DNA from: Cohnella xylanilytica
Lineage (GTDB): Bacteria; Bacillota; Bacilli; Paenibacillales; Paenibacillaceae
Reading direction: 5' to 3'
Assembly: GCF_014212175.1 (NCBI RefSeq)
Contig: NZ_JACJVR010000090.1
Location: 1 to 64,000, forward strand
DNA length: 64,000 nucleotides
In this document: piece after piece, positions 25,164 through 33,624 of the stretch
Numbering within the stretch: position 1 is the first letter of the stretch
Layout of the letters: every line of letters starts with the position of its first letter
Position numbers and translations under genes: made by a program
Notes under the pieces: generated by a model
The model's input: only the letters and a program-made list of their open reading frames with translations
The model's database searches: none
Told to the model about the DNA's origin: nothing

Positions 25164-25838
25164 CTATCTGAATTCCAAAGAATAAGGATAATGCAAAATC
25201 CGGGGCAAGTCCCGCCCCTCTTGGCGCAGCGCGACCCGAAGCGGATAAACGACCGAAGGCTGTTCCGACCCGAGCCAGGTCCTTCCGACGGACGACAAAA
25301 TAAACAGCCCTTCCTCGTCTCCGAGCGGAGCGAACGAGACGTCTTCTCTCCGATAGACGTCTACGCCGGCGACGTCTTGGAGATAGGCCGACAGTGCCGG
25401 GACGTCGTCCGCCGGCAGACCGATCTCGCTAATGCCGAACACGCTGCCCGGATGGTACGGCTCCGAGCTTCCGCCCGGCAGCGAGTGCCTCGCGATCAGC
25501 TCGACGACGTTCCCCGCGGGATCGCCGAAATACACCGATTCCGAATTCCACGATTCCGAATGAACGATCCGGCTTCCCCGGACGAATCGCACCTCGACTC
25601 CCTTGGCTTCCAGCCACTCGAGCGCGGTCTCCATCCGGGACGTCGATACGTTAAATGCGAAGTGGTAATACGGATTCGCGACATCCGCCGACCGTTCGAA
25701 CGTCAGCCGGGAGGCTCCCGCTCGGAAGGATACGCGTTCCTCCGTCTCCGTCGCGACCGACAGTCCGAGCGTATCCATATAAAACCGTTTAATCGGCTCC
25801 AGATCGTTAGCGAGCAATGCCGTCTCGAGGATGTTCAT
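25164..25838 (-). CDS. VOC family protein (glyoxalase/extradiol dioxygenase fold)
   Basis: About 224 aa from the ATG at 25838, which has GGGAGGG upstream. Two vicinal-oxygen-chelate modules are seen: ETALLANDLEPIKRFYMDTLGL with YYHFAFNV and SESVYFGDPAGNVVELIARH, then a second, more divergent half starting VFGISEIGLPADDVPALSAYL. The GDPAGNVVEL motif is typical of the fold. Metal ligands are plausible (His in HFAFNV, Glu in VVELI), but the reaction is unknown. The frame stays open beyond 25838 but that part is antisense-like extension into the cyclase gene. Confidence 0.85.
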   Translation of the reverse strand: MNILETALLANDLEPIKRFYMDTLGLSVATETEERVSFRAGASRLTFERSADVANPYYHFAFNVSTSRMETALEWLEAKGVEVRFVRGSRIVHSESWNSESVYFGDPAGNVVELIARHSLPGGSSEPYHPGSVFGISEIGLPADDVPALSAYLQDVAGVDVYRREDVSFAPLGDEEGLFILSSVGRTWLGSEQPSVVYPLRVALRQEGRDLPRILHYPYSLEFR

Positions 25839-25863
25839 GCGACCCTCCCGCTTCAATCGTCGC

Positions 25864-26385
25864 TTATTCGTCCAGCATGGCGACCGCCCGGACGGGAGAA
25901 CCGTCGCCTCCCGCGATCCGAAGCGGAAACCCGTAGAACATGAAGTCCTTCCCGAGCGGAATCCGATCGAGCCGGTACAAGTCGGTGTACGTCGGGATGC
26001 CTCGGCCGAGGAGCGCCCTCTCCAGCTCCTCCGACAGCTCCCCGCCGACGAACGGAGGGTTAGCCGCCGCGATGCGCTCGAAGCTGTCGGCGCCGACGCT
26101 CTCCGCGAAGAACAGGCCGATACCGGACGGCCATTCATCCGACAGACGGACGAGCCGCGACGGTCCGCAGAACCGTTCGGGAGGCAGCTCGTCGAGCGAA
26201 GCGGCTCCGGCGTGCATGTGGGAGGGCGCGTCCACGTGAGTGCCGGTGTGGGTGCCGAGAGACAGCCGTCTCAGCTCCCACGAGCGTTCTTCGTGCGTGT
26301 GGGCGACCTCGACCGTCACCTCGGGATCTCCCGGGTAGACCGGCATCCCGTTATAGATAGGAAGGGATAAATCGATCCATTTCAT
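25864..26385 (-). CDS. Cyclase family protein (kynurenine formamidase-like)
   Basis: About 173 aa. The family metal motif is present as GTHTGTHVDAPSHM (His46, His50, Asp52, His56), after IDLSLPIYNGMPVYPGDP, the usual N-terminus. Members hydrolyse cyclic or formylated amides and some are annotated as formamidases; members are usually about 200 aa, so this one is on the short side. It lies 25 nt upstream of the VOC gene and 29 nt downstream of a DinB gene. The start at 26385 is chosen because it begins directly at the conserved KWIDLSLPI. Confidence 0.86.
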   Translation of the reverse strand: MKWIDLSLPIYNGMPVYPGDPEVTVEVAHTHEERSWELRRLSLGTHTGTHVDAPSHMHAGAASLDELPPERFCGPSRLVRLSDEWPSGIGLFFAESVGADSFERIAAANPPFVGGELSEELERALLGRGIPTYTDLYRLDRIPLGKDFMFYGFPLRIAGGDGSPVRAVAMLDE

Positions 26386-26414
26386 TTTCCCCAAAGGCGA
26401 ATCCTCACACGTCC

Positions 26415-26909
26415 CTAGTCGAACGAACGGCGGGCCGGCCAAGACTTCTGCAGCTTGCGAATGAGAATGATCTGTCCCGTGTGGTAAGCGTCGTGCAAGA
26501 TCAGACTGTTCGCCCACAGGCCGGTCGGCGTCTTCGGAATGCGCTTCTCGAAGTCCTTCTTGTCCATATCGGCCAGCCGGTCCCGAATCGCGTGATGGAC
26601 CTCCTCCAGCCGCGCCAGCGTCTCGTTCCACGAAGCCTCGTCCGCTCCCGCTCCGCCGAACGTGTCGTCGTTGCTGATCCCTTCGGGATATTCGGCTTCT
26701 TCCCCGGTCAATCGTTTGAGGAACCGTTCCTTGTAGAAAATGAGGTGATTCACGGTCTGCCAGATCGTATTGATCGGGCCTCCCGTCCGGGGGCGCCAAT
26801 TCGCCTGCTCCCAGGTTACGCCTTGAAGCGCGTCCTTCAGAGGAGGATACCAGTCCTCCTTGTCGTAGCAGCTCTCCCAACCGTGCTGAATCAGCTCCAT
26901 CTTGTTCAT
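26415..26909 (-). CDS. DinB family (four-helix) protein
   Basis: A 164-aa helical protein with the three-histidine metal triad of the DinB/YfiT superfamily: NTIWQTVNHLIFYKERF, then LILHDAYHTGQI near the C-terminus, which is highly characteristic. Members include bacillithiol S-transferases and other thiol-dependent detoxification enzymes. It is first in a same-strand run ending with the DUF6157-like gene and could supply a thiol transfer step. Confidence 0.87.
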   Translation of the reverse strand: MNKMELIQHGWESCYDKEDWYPPLKDALQGVTWEQANWRPRTGGPINTIWQTVNHLIFYKERFLKRLTGEEAEYPEGISNDDTFGGAGADEASWNETLARLEEVHHAIRDRLADMDKKDFEKRIPKTPTGLWANSLILHDAYHTGQIILIRKLQKSWPARRSFD

Positions 26910-27020
26910 TAACCCGTCTCCTCTCCCGAATCGGTTGCGACCCTAGATTAGCTGTTCTTCCACGATTATACATCCGCCCGGCCGGAAACGTAAGAGCCGG
27001 GGCTCCGCTTGTTTTTTCCG

Positions 27021-27050
27021 TTGAGTTTGACGGCGTCGCCGAACTATAAT
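27021..27050 (+). promoter_or_regulatory. Promoter of the ABC-F gene
   Basis: TTGAGT (27021-27026), an 18-nt spacer and TATAAT (27045-27050), 49 nt before the ATG at 27100. No attenuator hairpin of the kind found before antibiotic-inducible ABC-F genes is evident. Confidence 0.6.
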
Positions 27051-27099
27051 GAAGAATGTCGTTCCATACGAAAATCACGGATAGAAAAGGTGTCGATAG

Positions 27100-28656
27100 A
27101 TGAGTATTTTGACGGTTACGAATTTAAGCCACGGCTTCGGGGACCGGGCGATCTTCAACGACGTCTCGTTCCGGCTGCTGAAGGGCGAGCACGTCGGGCT
27201 GGTCGGCGCCAACGGCGAAGGCAAGTCGACGTTTATGAACATCGTCATGGGCAAGCTGGAGCCGGACGCCGGCAAGATCGAGTGGGCCAAGAAGGTTCGC
27301 GTCGGCTATCTGGACCAGCATTCCGTCCTACACAACGGCATGACCATCCGCGACGTCCTGAAGGGCGCTTTTCAATACTTGATCGACGCCGAAGCCGAGA
27401 TGAACCAGATGTACGATAAAATGGGGGAAGCTTCGCCCGAGGAGCTCGAGCAGCTTCTCGAAGAAGTCGGCACGATTCAGGATCTGCTCAACAACAACGA
27501 CTTCTACCTGATCGACGCCAAGGTGGAGGAGATCGCGCGCGGCCTCGGTCTCGTCGATATCGGGCTGGACCGCGACGTCAACGACTTGAGCGGCGGCCAG
27601 CGGACGAAGGTGCTTCTGGCCAAGCTGCTGCTGGAGAAGCCGGACATACTGCTGCTCGACGAGCCGACCAACTACTTGGACGAGTCGCATATCGAGTGGC
27701 TGAAGCGGTATTTGCAAAATTACGAGAACGCCTTTATCCTCATCTCGCACGACATTCCGTTCCTGAACAGCGTCATCAACCTGATTTACCATATGAGCAA
27801 TCAGCAATTGAACCGGTACGTCGGCGACTACGATTCTTTCGTGCAGCAGCATGAGGCGAAGCAGGCCCAGCTCGAATCCGCCTACAAACGGCAGCAGCAG
27901 GAGATCGCCGACCTGAAGGACTTCGTCGCCCGCAACAAAGCCCGCGTCTCCACGCGCAACATGGCGATGTCCCGGCAGAAGAAGCTGGACAGCATGGAGA
28001 TCATCGAGCTGGCCAAGGAGAAGCCGAAGCCCGAGTTCCGCTTCAAGGAGGCGCGCACGCCGAGCCGGATGATCTTCGAGACGAAGGGGCTCGTCATCGG
28101 GTACGACGAACCGCTCAGCCGCCCTCTCGACCTGAAGATGGAGCGCGGCCAGAAGATCGCCCTCGTCGGCGCGAACGGCATCGGCAAGACGACCCTGCTG
28201 CGCAGCATCCTGGGCGAGATTCCGGCGCTGTCAGGCTCCGTCGAACGCGGCGACAACCAGGCGATCGGCTACTTCGAGCAGGAGAGCAGCGCCGACAACG
28301 AGCTGACCTGCATCGAATCGGTGTGGAACGATTTTCCTGCGTTCACCCAATTCGAAGTGCGCGCCGCGCTCGCCAAGTGCGGGCTGACGACGAAGCACAT
28401 CGAGAGCCGCATCTCGGTGCTTAGCGGCGGAGAGAAAGCCAAAGTCCGTCTGTGCAAGCTCATCAACCGCGAGACGAACATCCTCGTGCTCGACGAGCCC
28501 ACCAACCACTTGGACGTCGACGCCAAGGACGAGCTGAAGCGCGCCCTCCAGGCATACAAAGGCTCGATCCTGCTCATCAGCCACGAACCCGAATTTTACC
28601 GCGACGTCGCCACCGACGTCTGGAACTGCGAATCGTGGACGACCAAAGTAATCTAA
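27100..28656 (+). CDS. ABC-F family ATPase
   Basis: A 518-aa soluble protein with two ABC cassettes and no membrane segments. Cassette 1 has GANGEGKST (36-44), LSGGQRTKVLLAKLL and LLLDEPTNYLD; cassette 2 has GANGIGKTT, LSGGEKAKVRLCKL and LVLDEPTNHLD. A helical linker (about 250-310, KQAQLESAYKRQQQEI...) joins them, the P-site tRNA interaction motif position. ABC-F proteins act on the ribosome as translation factors or protect it from antibiotics. The short linker and lack of an arm insertion resemble YkpA/YbiT-type housekeeping members rather than resistance proteins. First plus-strand gene of the window. Confidence 0.93.
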   Translation: MSILTVTNLSHGFGDRAIFNDVSFRLLKGEHVGLVGANGEGKSTFMNIVMGKLEPDAGKIEWAKKVRVGYLDQHSVLHNGMTIRDVLKGAFQYLIDAEAEMNQMYDKMGEASPEELEQLLEEVGTIQDLLNNNDFYLIDAKVEEIARGLGLVDIGLDRDVNDLSGGQRTKVLLAKLLLEKPDILLLDEPTNYLDESHIEWLKRYLQNYENAFILISHDIPFLNSVINLIYHMSNQQLNRYVGDYDSFVQQHEAKQAQLESAYKRQQQEIADLKDFVARNKARVSTRNMAMSRQKKLDSMEIIELAKEKPKPEFRFKEARTPSRMIFETKGLVIGYDEPLSRPLDLKMERGQKIALVGANGIGKTTLLRSILGEIPALSGSVERGDNQAIGYFEQESSADNELTCIESVWNDFPAFTQFEVRAALAKCGLTTKHIESRISVLSGGEKAKVRLCKLINRETNILVLDEPTNHLDVDAKDELKRALQAYKGSILLISHEPEFYRDVATDVWNCESWTTKVI

Positions 28657-28668
28657 AAAAAGCAATCG

Positions 28669-28705
28669 AAAAACCGGAGCCGGCATGTATGCCCTCCGGT
28701 TTTTT
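28669..28705 (+). terminator. Rho-independent terminator of the ABC-F gene
   Basis: AAAACCGGAG and CTCCGGTTTT pair around a 14-nt loop and are followed by a T-run. It is placed 13 nt after the stop codon. Confidence 0.9.
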
Positions 28706-28719
28706 GCACTCCAGCGGCT

Positions 28720-28829
28720 TCCCAGCCCCTTCCATTCCCTTCCGTCCCCTTCCGCTCCTTTTTGCCCCCTTTCGCTCTTTTTGGCTCCCTTTCGTTCCCT
28801 TATCCTCCCTTTCGCCCCGCCTCGCCCCC
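28720..28829. repeat. 10-bp polypyrimidine tandem repeat (about 10 units)
   Basis: Ten or so consecutive decamers of the form TTTCGCTCCC (for example TTCCATTCCC, TTCCGTCCCC, TTTCGTTCCC) make a pyrimidine-rich strand of about 110 nt. No credible protein is encoded. The period equals one helical turn, and the strand asymmetry could favour triplex-type DNA. Confidence 0.8.
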
Positions 28830-28856
28830 TCCCACACTCCGCCTGACAATCCGCCC

Positions 28857-29833
28857 TGCCATTATCCCTCCCCCTCAGTTCCCTATATTGCTCCGTCCAG
28901 CCTTGTGCCTCTATCCCATCCGCTCAGGACTGACTGGAAGTGCATATCTCTTTTTGTACAGATGTGCCATTATCCCCTTCACTCAGTTCCGCCTTTTACG
29001 CCTCTCACCTCATGCCACTATCCCGTTCGCTCAGGACTGCCTAGAAGTGCATATCTTTTTTTGTACAGATGTACCATTATCCCCTTCATTCAGTTCCGCC
29101 TTTTGAGCCTCTCACCCTCGTGCCACTCACTATCCCGTTCGCTCAGGACTGCCCGGAAGTGCATCTCTCTTTTTGTACAGACGTGCCATTAACCCCTTCA
29201 TTCAGTCCAACAACGTTGAAGAGCCGCCTTCGTTCTTCTGAGATAGTAGTCGCTGAATGGAATTTCCACCTCTCCCCCTCCTTTGTCGCAATCCGTATAG
29301 ATTAAATGAAAGAGAGCTCCGCAATGGCCAATCCTGAATCAAGGGGATAGCGGCACGAATTGACAGGTATACGAAATGGAAGCTTCGGTCGGGATTCCTG
29401 ATTCGGGGGGATAATGGCACAGTGGGAGCGATCGGCTTGGCGGCGGCTTCCTGAGCCGGGGGGATAGTGGTGTAACCTAGAGGTAAATAAGGGGTTGCGT
29501 ACAGCTGCTAAGGAACCTGATTCCATGGGATAATGGGACGCTTTGGCAAAAAAATTTATCGGCTAGAAGTCCCTGAGCCATGGGGATAGAGACCAGATGT
29601 TGGTGAATCAGGGGGGAGCCGGGGAAGTCCCTGATCCACGGGGATAAGGGTACAGCTTGGCGATAAGCGATAAGAGAATGCAGAAGCAGCACCTGATTCG
29701 ATGGGATAGCGGCACTGAAGGCGACAGTCGAAATAATAAACAGACTGCCCCTGAACCGAGGGGATAGCGGCATTGCAGGCATTCGCCGAATTGAGCGCCG
29801 GGACACGCCACTGAGCCGATGGGATAGCGGCAC
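28857..29833. repeat. Repeat array 1: strand-switching TATCCC/CTCAG motif, 16 copies
   Basis: The 1.2-kb gap between the convergent ABC-F and catalase genes has no gene. It holds a degenerate 23-25 nt motif, roughly GTGCCATTATCCC, 4-6 variable bases, CTCAGG. Seven copies read on the plus strand (TATCCC at 28863, 28912, 28971, 29019, 29078, 29131, about 29190); nine read on the minus strand (GGGATA at 29344, 29408, 29461, 29527, 29583, 29641, 29703, 29761, 29821). Sequences between copies are mostly unique, except in the left arm where pairs of copies form a 107-112 bp higher-order unit repeated three times. Open frames across it are repetitive and not credible. Confidence 0.85.
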
Positions 29834-29848
29834 AAGCCGCCGCTGAAT

Positions 29849-29875
29849 AGAAAAGAGCGGCACATGGCCGCTCTT
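29849..29875 (-). terminator. Terminator of the catalase gene
   Basis: On the minus strand AAGAGCGGC and GCCGCTCTT pair around CATGT and are followed by TTC. It starts 12 nt after the catalase stop. Confidence 0.8.
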
Positions 29876-29887
29876 GACGGGGCGCGA

Positions 29888-31453
29888 TTAATAGGGGTCC
29901 GCGGCATGGCTCTTCCGTTCGGCCTCCAGCACGGTGCCGCCCGGGTTCTGGATGCCGAGCAGGCCGCCGTCCTCGTTGCCGACGCCCCGAAGTCCTTCCT
30001 CCACGCGCGCTCCGTAATCCGGGTCGCATCGCTTGAAGTGCTCCACCATCCTGTCGCGGATCTCGAGACGGCAAGTGGCGAGCGCGCTCACCAGATTGCC
30101 GATGAGATCGTCCCGCTCCCACTCCTCCAACAACCGGTAGCGTTCCCCGGCCTGCTTGTAGTCGTTCTTGCGCTCGATCGTCTGCCGCACGATTTTGCCT
30201 TCCGCGTAAGGCTCGTGGTCGGGCGCGGTCTTCGGCGCTTCGCGCAGCCCGCCGATCGTGGACGGCTCGTAATTGACGTGCGGATGGGAGCGGTCGACCT
30301 TGTACAGCATCTGTCCCCCTTCCTGGTTCGTCGCCACCGGAGTCTTCGGCGCGTTCACCGGAAGCTGTAGATAGTTCGCCCCCACCCGGTAGCGCTGCGT
30401 ATCGGAATAGGAGAACGTCCGCCCTTGCAGCAGCTTGTCGTCGGAGAAGTCCAGCCCGTCGACCAGGACTCCCGTTCCGAACGCCGCCTGCTCCACTTCG
30501 GCGAAGTAGTTGTCGGGATTGCGGTTTAGCGTCATCTTGCCGACCGGAAGGAACGGGAACTGCTCCTCCGGCCACAGCTTGGTCGGATCGAGCGGATCGA
30601 AGTCCAGCTCCGGATGGTCGTCGTCGCTCATCCATTGGATGCAGAGCTCCCATTCGGGATAGTCGCCGCGCGCGATCGCTTCGTACAGATCCTGGGTGGC
30701 GTGGTTGAAGTTTTTCGCCTGCACTTCCATGGCTTGGGATGCCGTCAAGTTTTTGAGCCCCTGCTTGAGCGGCTGCCAATGATACTTGACGAGCACGGCT
30801 TCCCCGTTCGAATTGACCCACTTGTACGTATTGACGCCGGAGCCCTGCATCTGCCGGTAATTGGCCGGAATGCCCCACGGGGAGAACAGGAACGTGACCA
30901 TGTGGAGCGCTTCCGGCGAATTGGAGACGAAGTCGAAGATTCTCTCCGCGTCCTGAATGTTGGTGACGGGGTCCGGCTTGAAGGCATGGACGAGATCCGG
31001 GAACTTCATGGCATCCCGTATGAAAAACACCTTCAGATTGTTCCCGACCAGGTCCCAGTTCCCGTCCTCCGTATAGAACTTCACCGCGAAGCCCCGCGGG
31101 TCCCGCAGCGTCTCGGGGGAGTGAGCGCCATGGATGACCGTCGAAAAGCGAACGAACACCGGAGTCCGCTTCCCCGCCTCCTGGAACAGCTTCGCCCTCG
31201 TGTACTTGGAGACGGGCTCGTCCCCGACTTTGCCGTACGCTTCGAAGACGCCGTATGCGCCGGCCCCCCGGGCATGCACGACCCTCTCGGGCGTGCGCTC
31301 CCGATCGAAGTGCGTGATTTTCTCGAGAAAATCGTAATTCTCCAGCGTGGAAGGCCCGCGCGAGCCGACGGTCCGAAGGCTCTGATTGTCCGTGACGGGG
31401 TGGCCTTGCCGGTTCGTTAACGTGCTTCCCTTGCCCGTTGCGGAGTCGTCCAT
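29888..31453 (-). CDS. Catalase (haem monofunctional)
   Basis: A 521-aa clade-type small-subunit catalase that disproportionates hydrogen peroxide. The distal haem residues are His60 ([12 protein letters not shown]) and Asn139 ([10 protein letters not shown]), and the proximal ligand is Tyr349 within [12 protein letters not shown]. The N-terminal [13 protein letters not shown] is typical of Bacillus KatA/KatX. The ATG at 31453 is preceded by GGGAGGAAT. It lies alone on its transcript with its own terminator. Which paralogue (vegetative or sporulation-linked) cannot be told. Confidence 0.96.
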   Translation of the reverse strand: MDDSATGKGSTLTNRQGHPVTDNQSLRTVGSRGPSTLENYDFLEKITHFDRERTPERVVHARGAGAYGVFEAYGKVGDEPVSKYTRAKLFQEAGKRTPVFVRFSTVIHGAHSPETLRDPRGFAVKFYTEDGNWDLVGNNLKVFFIRDAMKFPDLVHAFKPDPVTNIQDAERIFDFVSNSPEALHMVTFLFSPWGIPANYRQMQGSGVNTYKWVNSNGEAVLVKYHWQPLKQGLKNLTASQAMEVQAKNFNHATQDLYEAIARGDYPEWELCIQWMSDDDHPELDFDPLDPTKLWPEEQFPFLPVGKMTLNRNPDNYFAEVEQAAFGTGVLVDGLDFSDDKLLQGRTFSYSDTQRYRVGANYLQLPVNAPKTPVATNQEGGQMLYKVDRSHPHVNYEPSTIGGLREAPKTAPDHEPYAEGKIVRQTIERKNDYKQAGERYRLLEEWERDDLIGNLVSALATCRLEIRDRMVEHFKRCDPDYGARVEEGLRGVGNEDGGLLGIQNPGGTVLEAERKSHAADPY

Positions 31454-31537
31454 CTGTTATTCCTCCCGTTCGTCCGATGCCGCTAGCCCGGACGGATTCG
31501 AGAGAATGATTTCCAAGGAAGGGACAACCTATTCCCG

Positions 31538-32983
31538 TCAGCGGAATTTGTATTTTCGAATCAAATCCATCTTCTGCTGCCACGCCTTCGTGCTCAAGTC
31601 GACCGGGTAAGGCTCCGGATTCAGCTTCCGCAGATGCTCGGGCCAGAACAGCTCCAGCTGCTCCCGATGGTACCGGCGTATCCGGTCCAGGTCCGGCAGC
31701 TCGTACACCTGCTCCCCGTCCTGGAAGATAGGCTTCAGCATCGGGATCGCCTTATAGTCGTGCACGACCTGATGGATATAGGGGTGCACGGGGTCGAACA
31801 GATCGATCGGCTCGCCGTTCGCGACGTCGGTCTCGTCCAGCAGCGTCACGTAATCGGCGATGGCGATGCCGTTCTCTTTGCTGATAATGCGATACACGTC
31901 CTTGGCTCCCGGCGTCGACACCTTCTCCGGGTTGCCGGAGATCTTGATGACGGGCTCGCGCTTGCCGTCCCGTTCCCTCTCCACGAGCTTGTATACGCCG
32001 CCGAGCGAAGGCTGGTCCGCCGCCGTGATCAGCTGCGTCCCGACGCCCCAGCTGTCGATGCGCGCGCCTTGCGCTTTGAGGTTGAGGATGATGTTCTCGT
32101 CAAGATCGTTGGACGCGACGATCTTCACGTACGGGAGCCCGGCTTCGTCGAGCATCTTGCGCGCGGCCTTGGACAAGTACGACAAGTCCCCGCTGTCCAG
32201 CCGGATCGCCTTCATCCGATGCCCTCGCGCCTCCATCCGCTTCGCGACTTTGATCGCGTTCGGCACCCCGCTCTTCAGCGTATCGTAGGTGTCCACCAGC
32301 AGCGTCACCTGATCGGGCAGCGCCTCCGCGTACTGCTCGAACGCCTCCTCCTCGGTGTCGTACTGCTGCACCCATGCATGCGCATGCGTCCCCGAGGTCG
32401 GGATGCCGAACAGCATGCCCGCGCGCAGATTGGACGTCGCGTCGAAGCCGGCGATGTAAGAGGCTCGGGCTCCCCAGACGGCGGCGTCCGCCTCCTGCGC
32501 CCTGCGCGTGCCGAATTCGAGCAGCGTCTCGTCCCGCGCCACCTGCCGAATGCGGGCCGCCTTCGTCGCGATCAATGTCTGGTAGTTGATGAAGTTGAGC
32601 AGGGCGGTCTCGAGCAGATGCGCTTCGAACGCGCTCGCTTCGATCCGGACGAGCGGCTCGTTCGCGAATACGACGGCGCCTTCCTCCATCGACCAGACGT
32701 TGCCGGTGAACCGGAAATGCCGCAGCCGATCCAGAAAAGCCGGGTCGTACCGCTCCTCCTGGCCGGCCAAATACGCGAGGACGTCTTCGTCGAAGCGCAG
32801 CTCGCGGACGTATCGAATAAACCGCTCGAGCCCCGCGAAGACCGCGAAGCCGTTGCCGAACGGAAGCTTGCGGAAGTAAGCCTCGAACACGGACTTCTCA
32901 CCCTCCGTGCCGTTACGCCAGTGGGCGTACATCATGTTGATCTGATACTTGTCCGTATGCAGCGTTAAATTGGCGTAATTCAT
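31538..32983 (-). CDS. pncB: Nicotinate phosphoribosyltransferase
   Basis: A 481-aa enzyme of NAD salvage that joins nicotinate and PRPP to give nicotinate mononucleotide. Key features are the N-terminal LTLHTDKYQINMMYAHW, FGTRRAQEADAAVWGARASYIAGFDATSN, the SGTHAHAW motif with the regulatory His, IRLDSGDLSYLS, and GVGTQLITA. Length and motif order match the PncB/NAPRT family. It lies 84 nt upstream of the catalase on the same strand. Confidence 0.96.
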   Translation of the reverse strand: MNYANLTLHTDKYQINMMYAHWRNGTEGEKSVFEAYFRKLPFGNGFAVFAGLERFIRYVRELRFDEDVLAYLAGQEERYDPAFLDRLRHFRFTGNVWSMEEGAVVFANEPLVRIEASAFEAHLLETALLNFINYQTLIATKAARIRQVARDETLLEFGTRRAQEADAAVWGARASYIAGFDATSNLRAGMLFGIPTSGTHAHAWVQQYDTEEEAFEQYAEALPDQVTLLVDTYDTLKSGVPNAIKVAKRMEARGHRMKAIRLDSGDLSYLSKAARKMLDEAGLPYVKIVASNDLDENIILNLKAQGARIDSWGVGTQLITAADQPSLGGVYKLVERERDGKREPVIKISGNPEKVSTPGAKDVYRIISKENGIAIADYVTLLDETDVANGEPIDLFDPVHPYIHQVVHDYKAIPMLKPIFQDGEQVYELPDLDRIRRYHREQLELFWPEHLRKLNPEPYPVDLSTKAWQQKMDLIRKYKFR

Positions 32984-33141
32984 GCTCGCCCCTCCGTCGA
33001 GTTTAGGTATATACGACTAGAAAGTCTGGTAATCCGGTTGCGTTTTTCCATTATGTTACAATACGTATCTGAAATAAAAGGCTATAAAAGACGCATGTAT
33101 ATTAAAGATAAATAATAATTGCGATTTTTGACACGCTCCGC

Positions 33142-33170
33142 TTGACATGGATACGAATTGTATCATAAAT
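33142..33170 (+). promoter_or_regulatory. Promoter with palindrome upstream of the XRE gene
   Basis: TTGACA (33142-33147) then 17 nt then ATAAAT. The spacer contains GATAC-GAATT-GTATC (33150-33164), a palindrome well placed for a repressor. The 280-bp region between pncB and this gene is AT-rich and otherwise empty. Confidence 0.5.
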
Positions 33171-33266
33171 TACTAGTAGCACCATTGCGAACTCATGTAC
33201 GGGCGAGCCGCTCGTCCCTTGTCATGGCTGAATCCTTCCATTCCACGTTTGCAAGGAGATATGAAA

Positions 33267-33614
33267 ATGAACATGGGAGAACGCCTGCGCGAGCTTAGAC
33301 TGAAACGCAGCATATCGCAAGAAGAAGTGGCCCGGCACATCGGCATCACCCGCTCCGCTTACAGTCATTACGAAATCAACAACCGACAGCCCGTTTACGA
33401 GACCTTGATCAAGCTTGCCGCGTTTTTCGACGTATCCCTGGATTACATTATCGGCGGCAATGCCGGGAATCAATCACCGGATTCGGCCGACGCGACCGAT
33501 TCCAGGGAGATCATGAGGCTGCTCAAGGACATGAACCAGGAGCAGCGCAAGCAATCGATCGGCCTGCTGCTGGACATGATGAAGCAAGACCAAAGAAGCG
33601 AAGGAAGCGGCTAG
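33267..33614 (+). CDS. XRE family transcriptional regulator
   Basis: About 115 aa. Residues 3-62 form a Cro/CI-type HTH domain (ERLRELRLKRSISQEEVARHIGITRSAYSHYEI) with the LDYIIGG ending common in Bacillota regulators; the C-terminal 45 residues are helical and charged (REIMRLLKDMNQEQRKQSI). The ATG at 33267 is 8 nt from AAGGAG; an in-frame ATG at 33261 is too close to it. It converges with the histidine kinase gene, whose stop is 10 nt beyond. Target unknown, possibly itself. Confidence 0.85.
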   Translation: MNMGERLRELRLKRSISQEEVARHIGITRSAYSHYEINNRQPVYETLIKLAAFFDVSLDYIIGGNAGNQSPDSADATDSREIMRLLKDMNQEQRKQSIGLLLDMMKQDQRSEGSG

Positions 33615-33624
33615 AGCAAGCTCG

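Noticed and set aside
29302-29907. Minus-strand small proteins with repeated RYPLGSG/PLSHRIR text
   Set aside because: They are translations of the array motif, without ribosome sites or conserved features.
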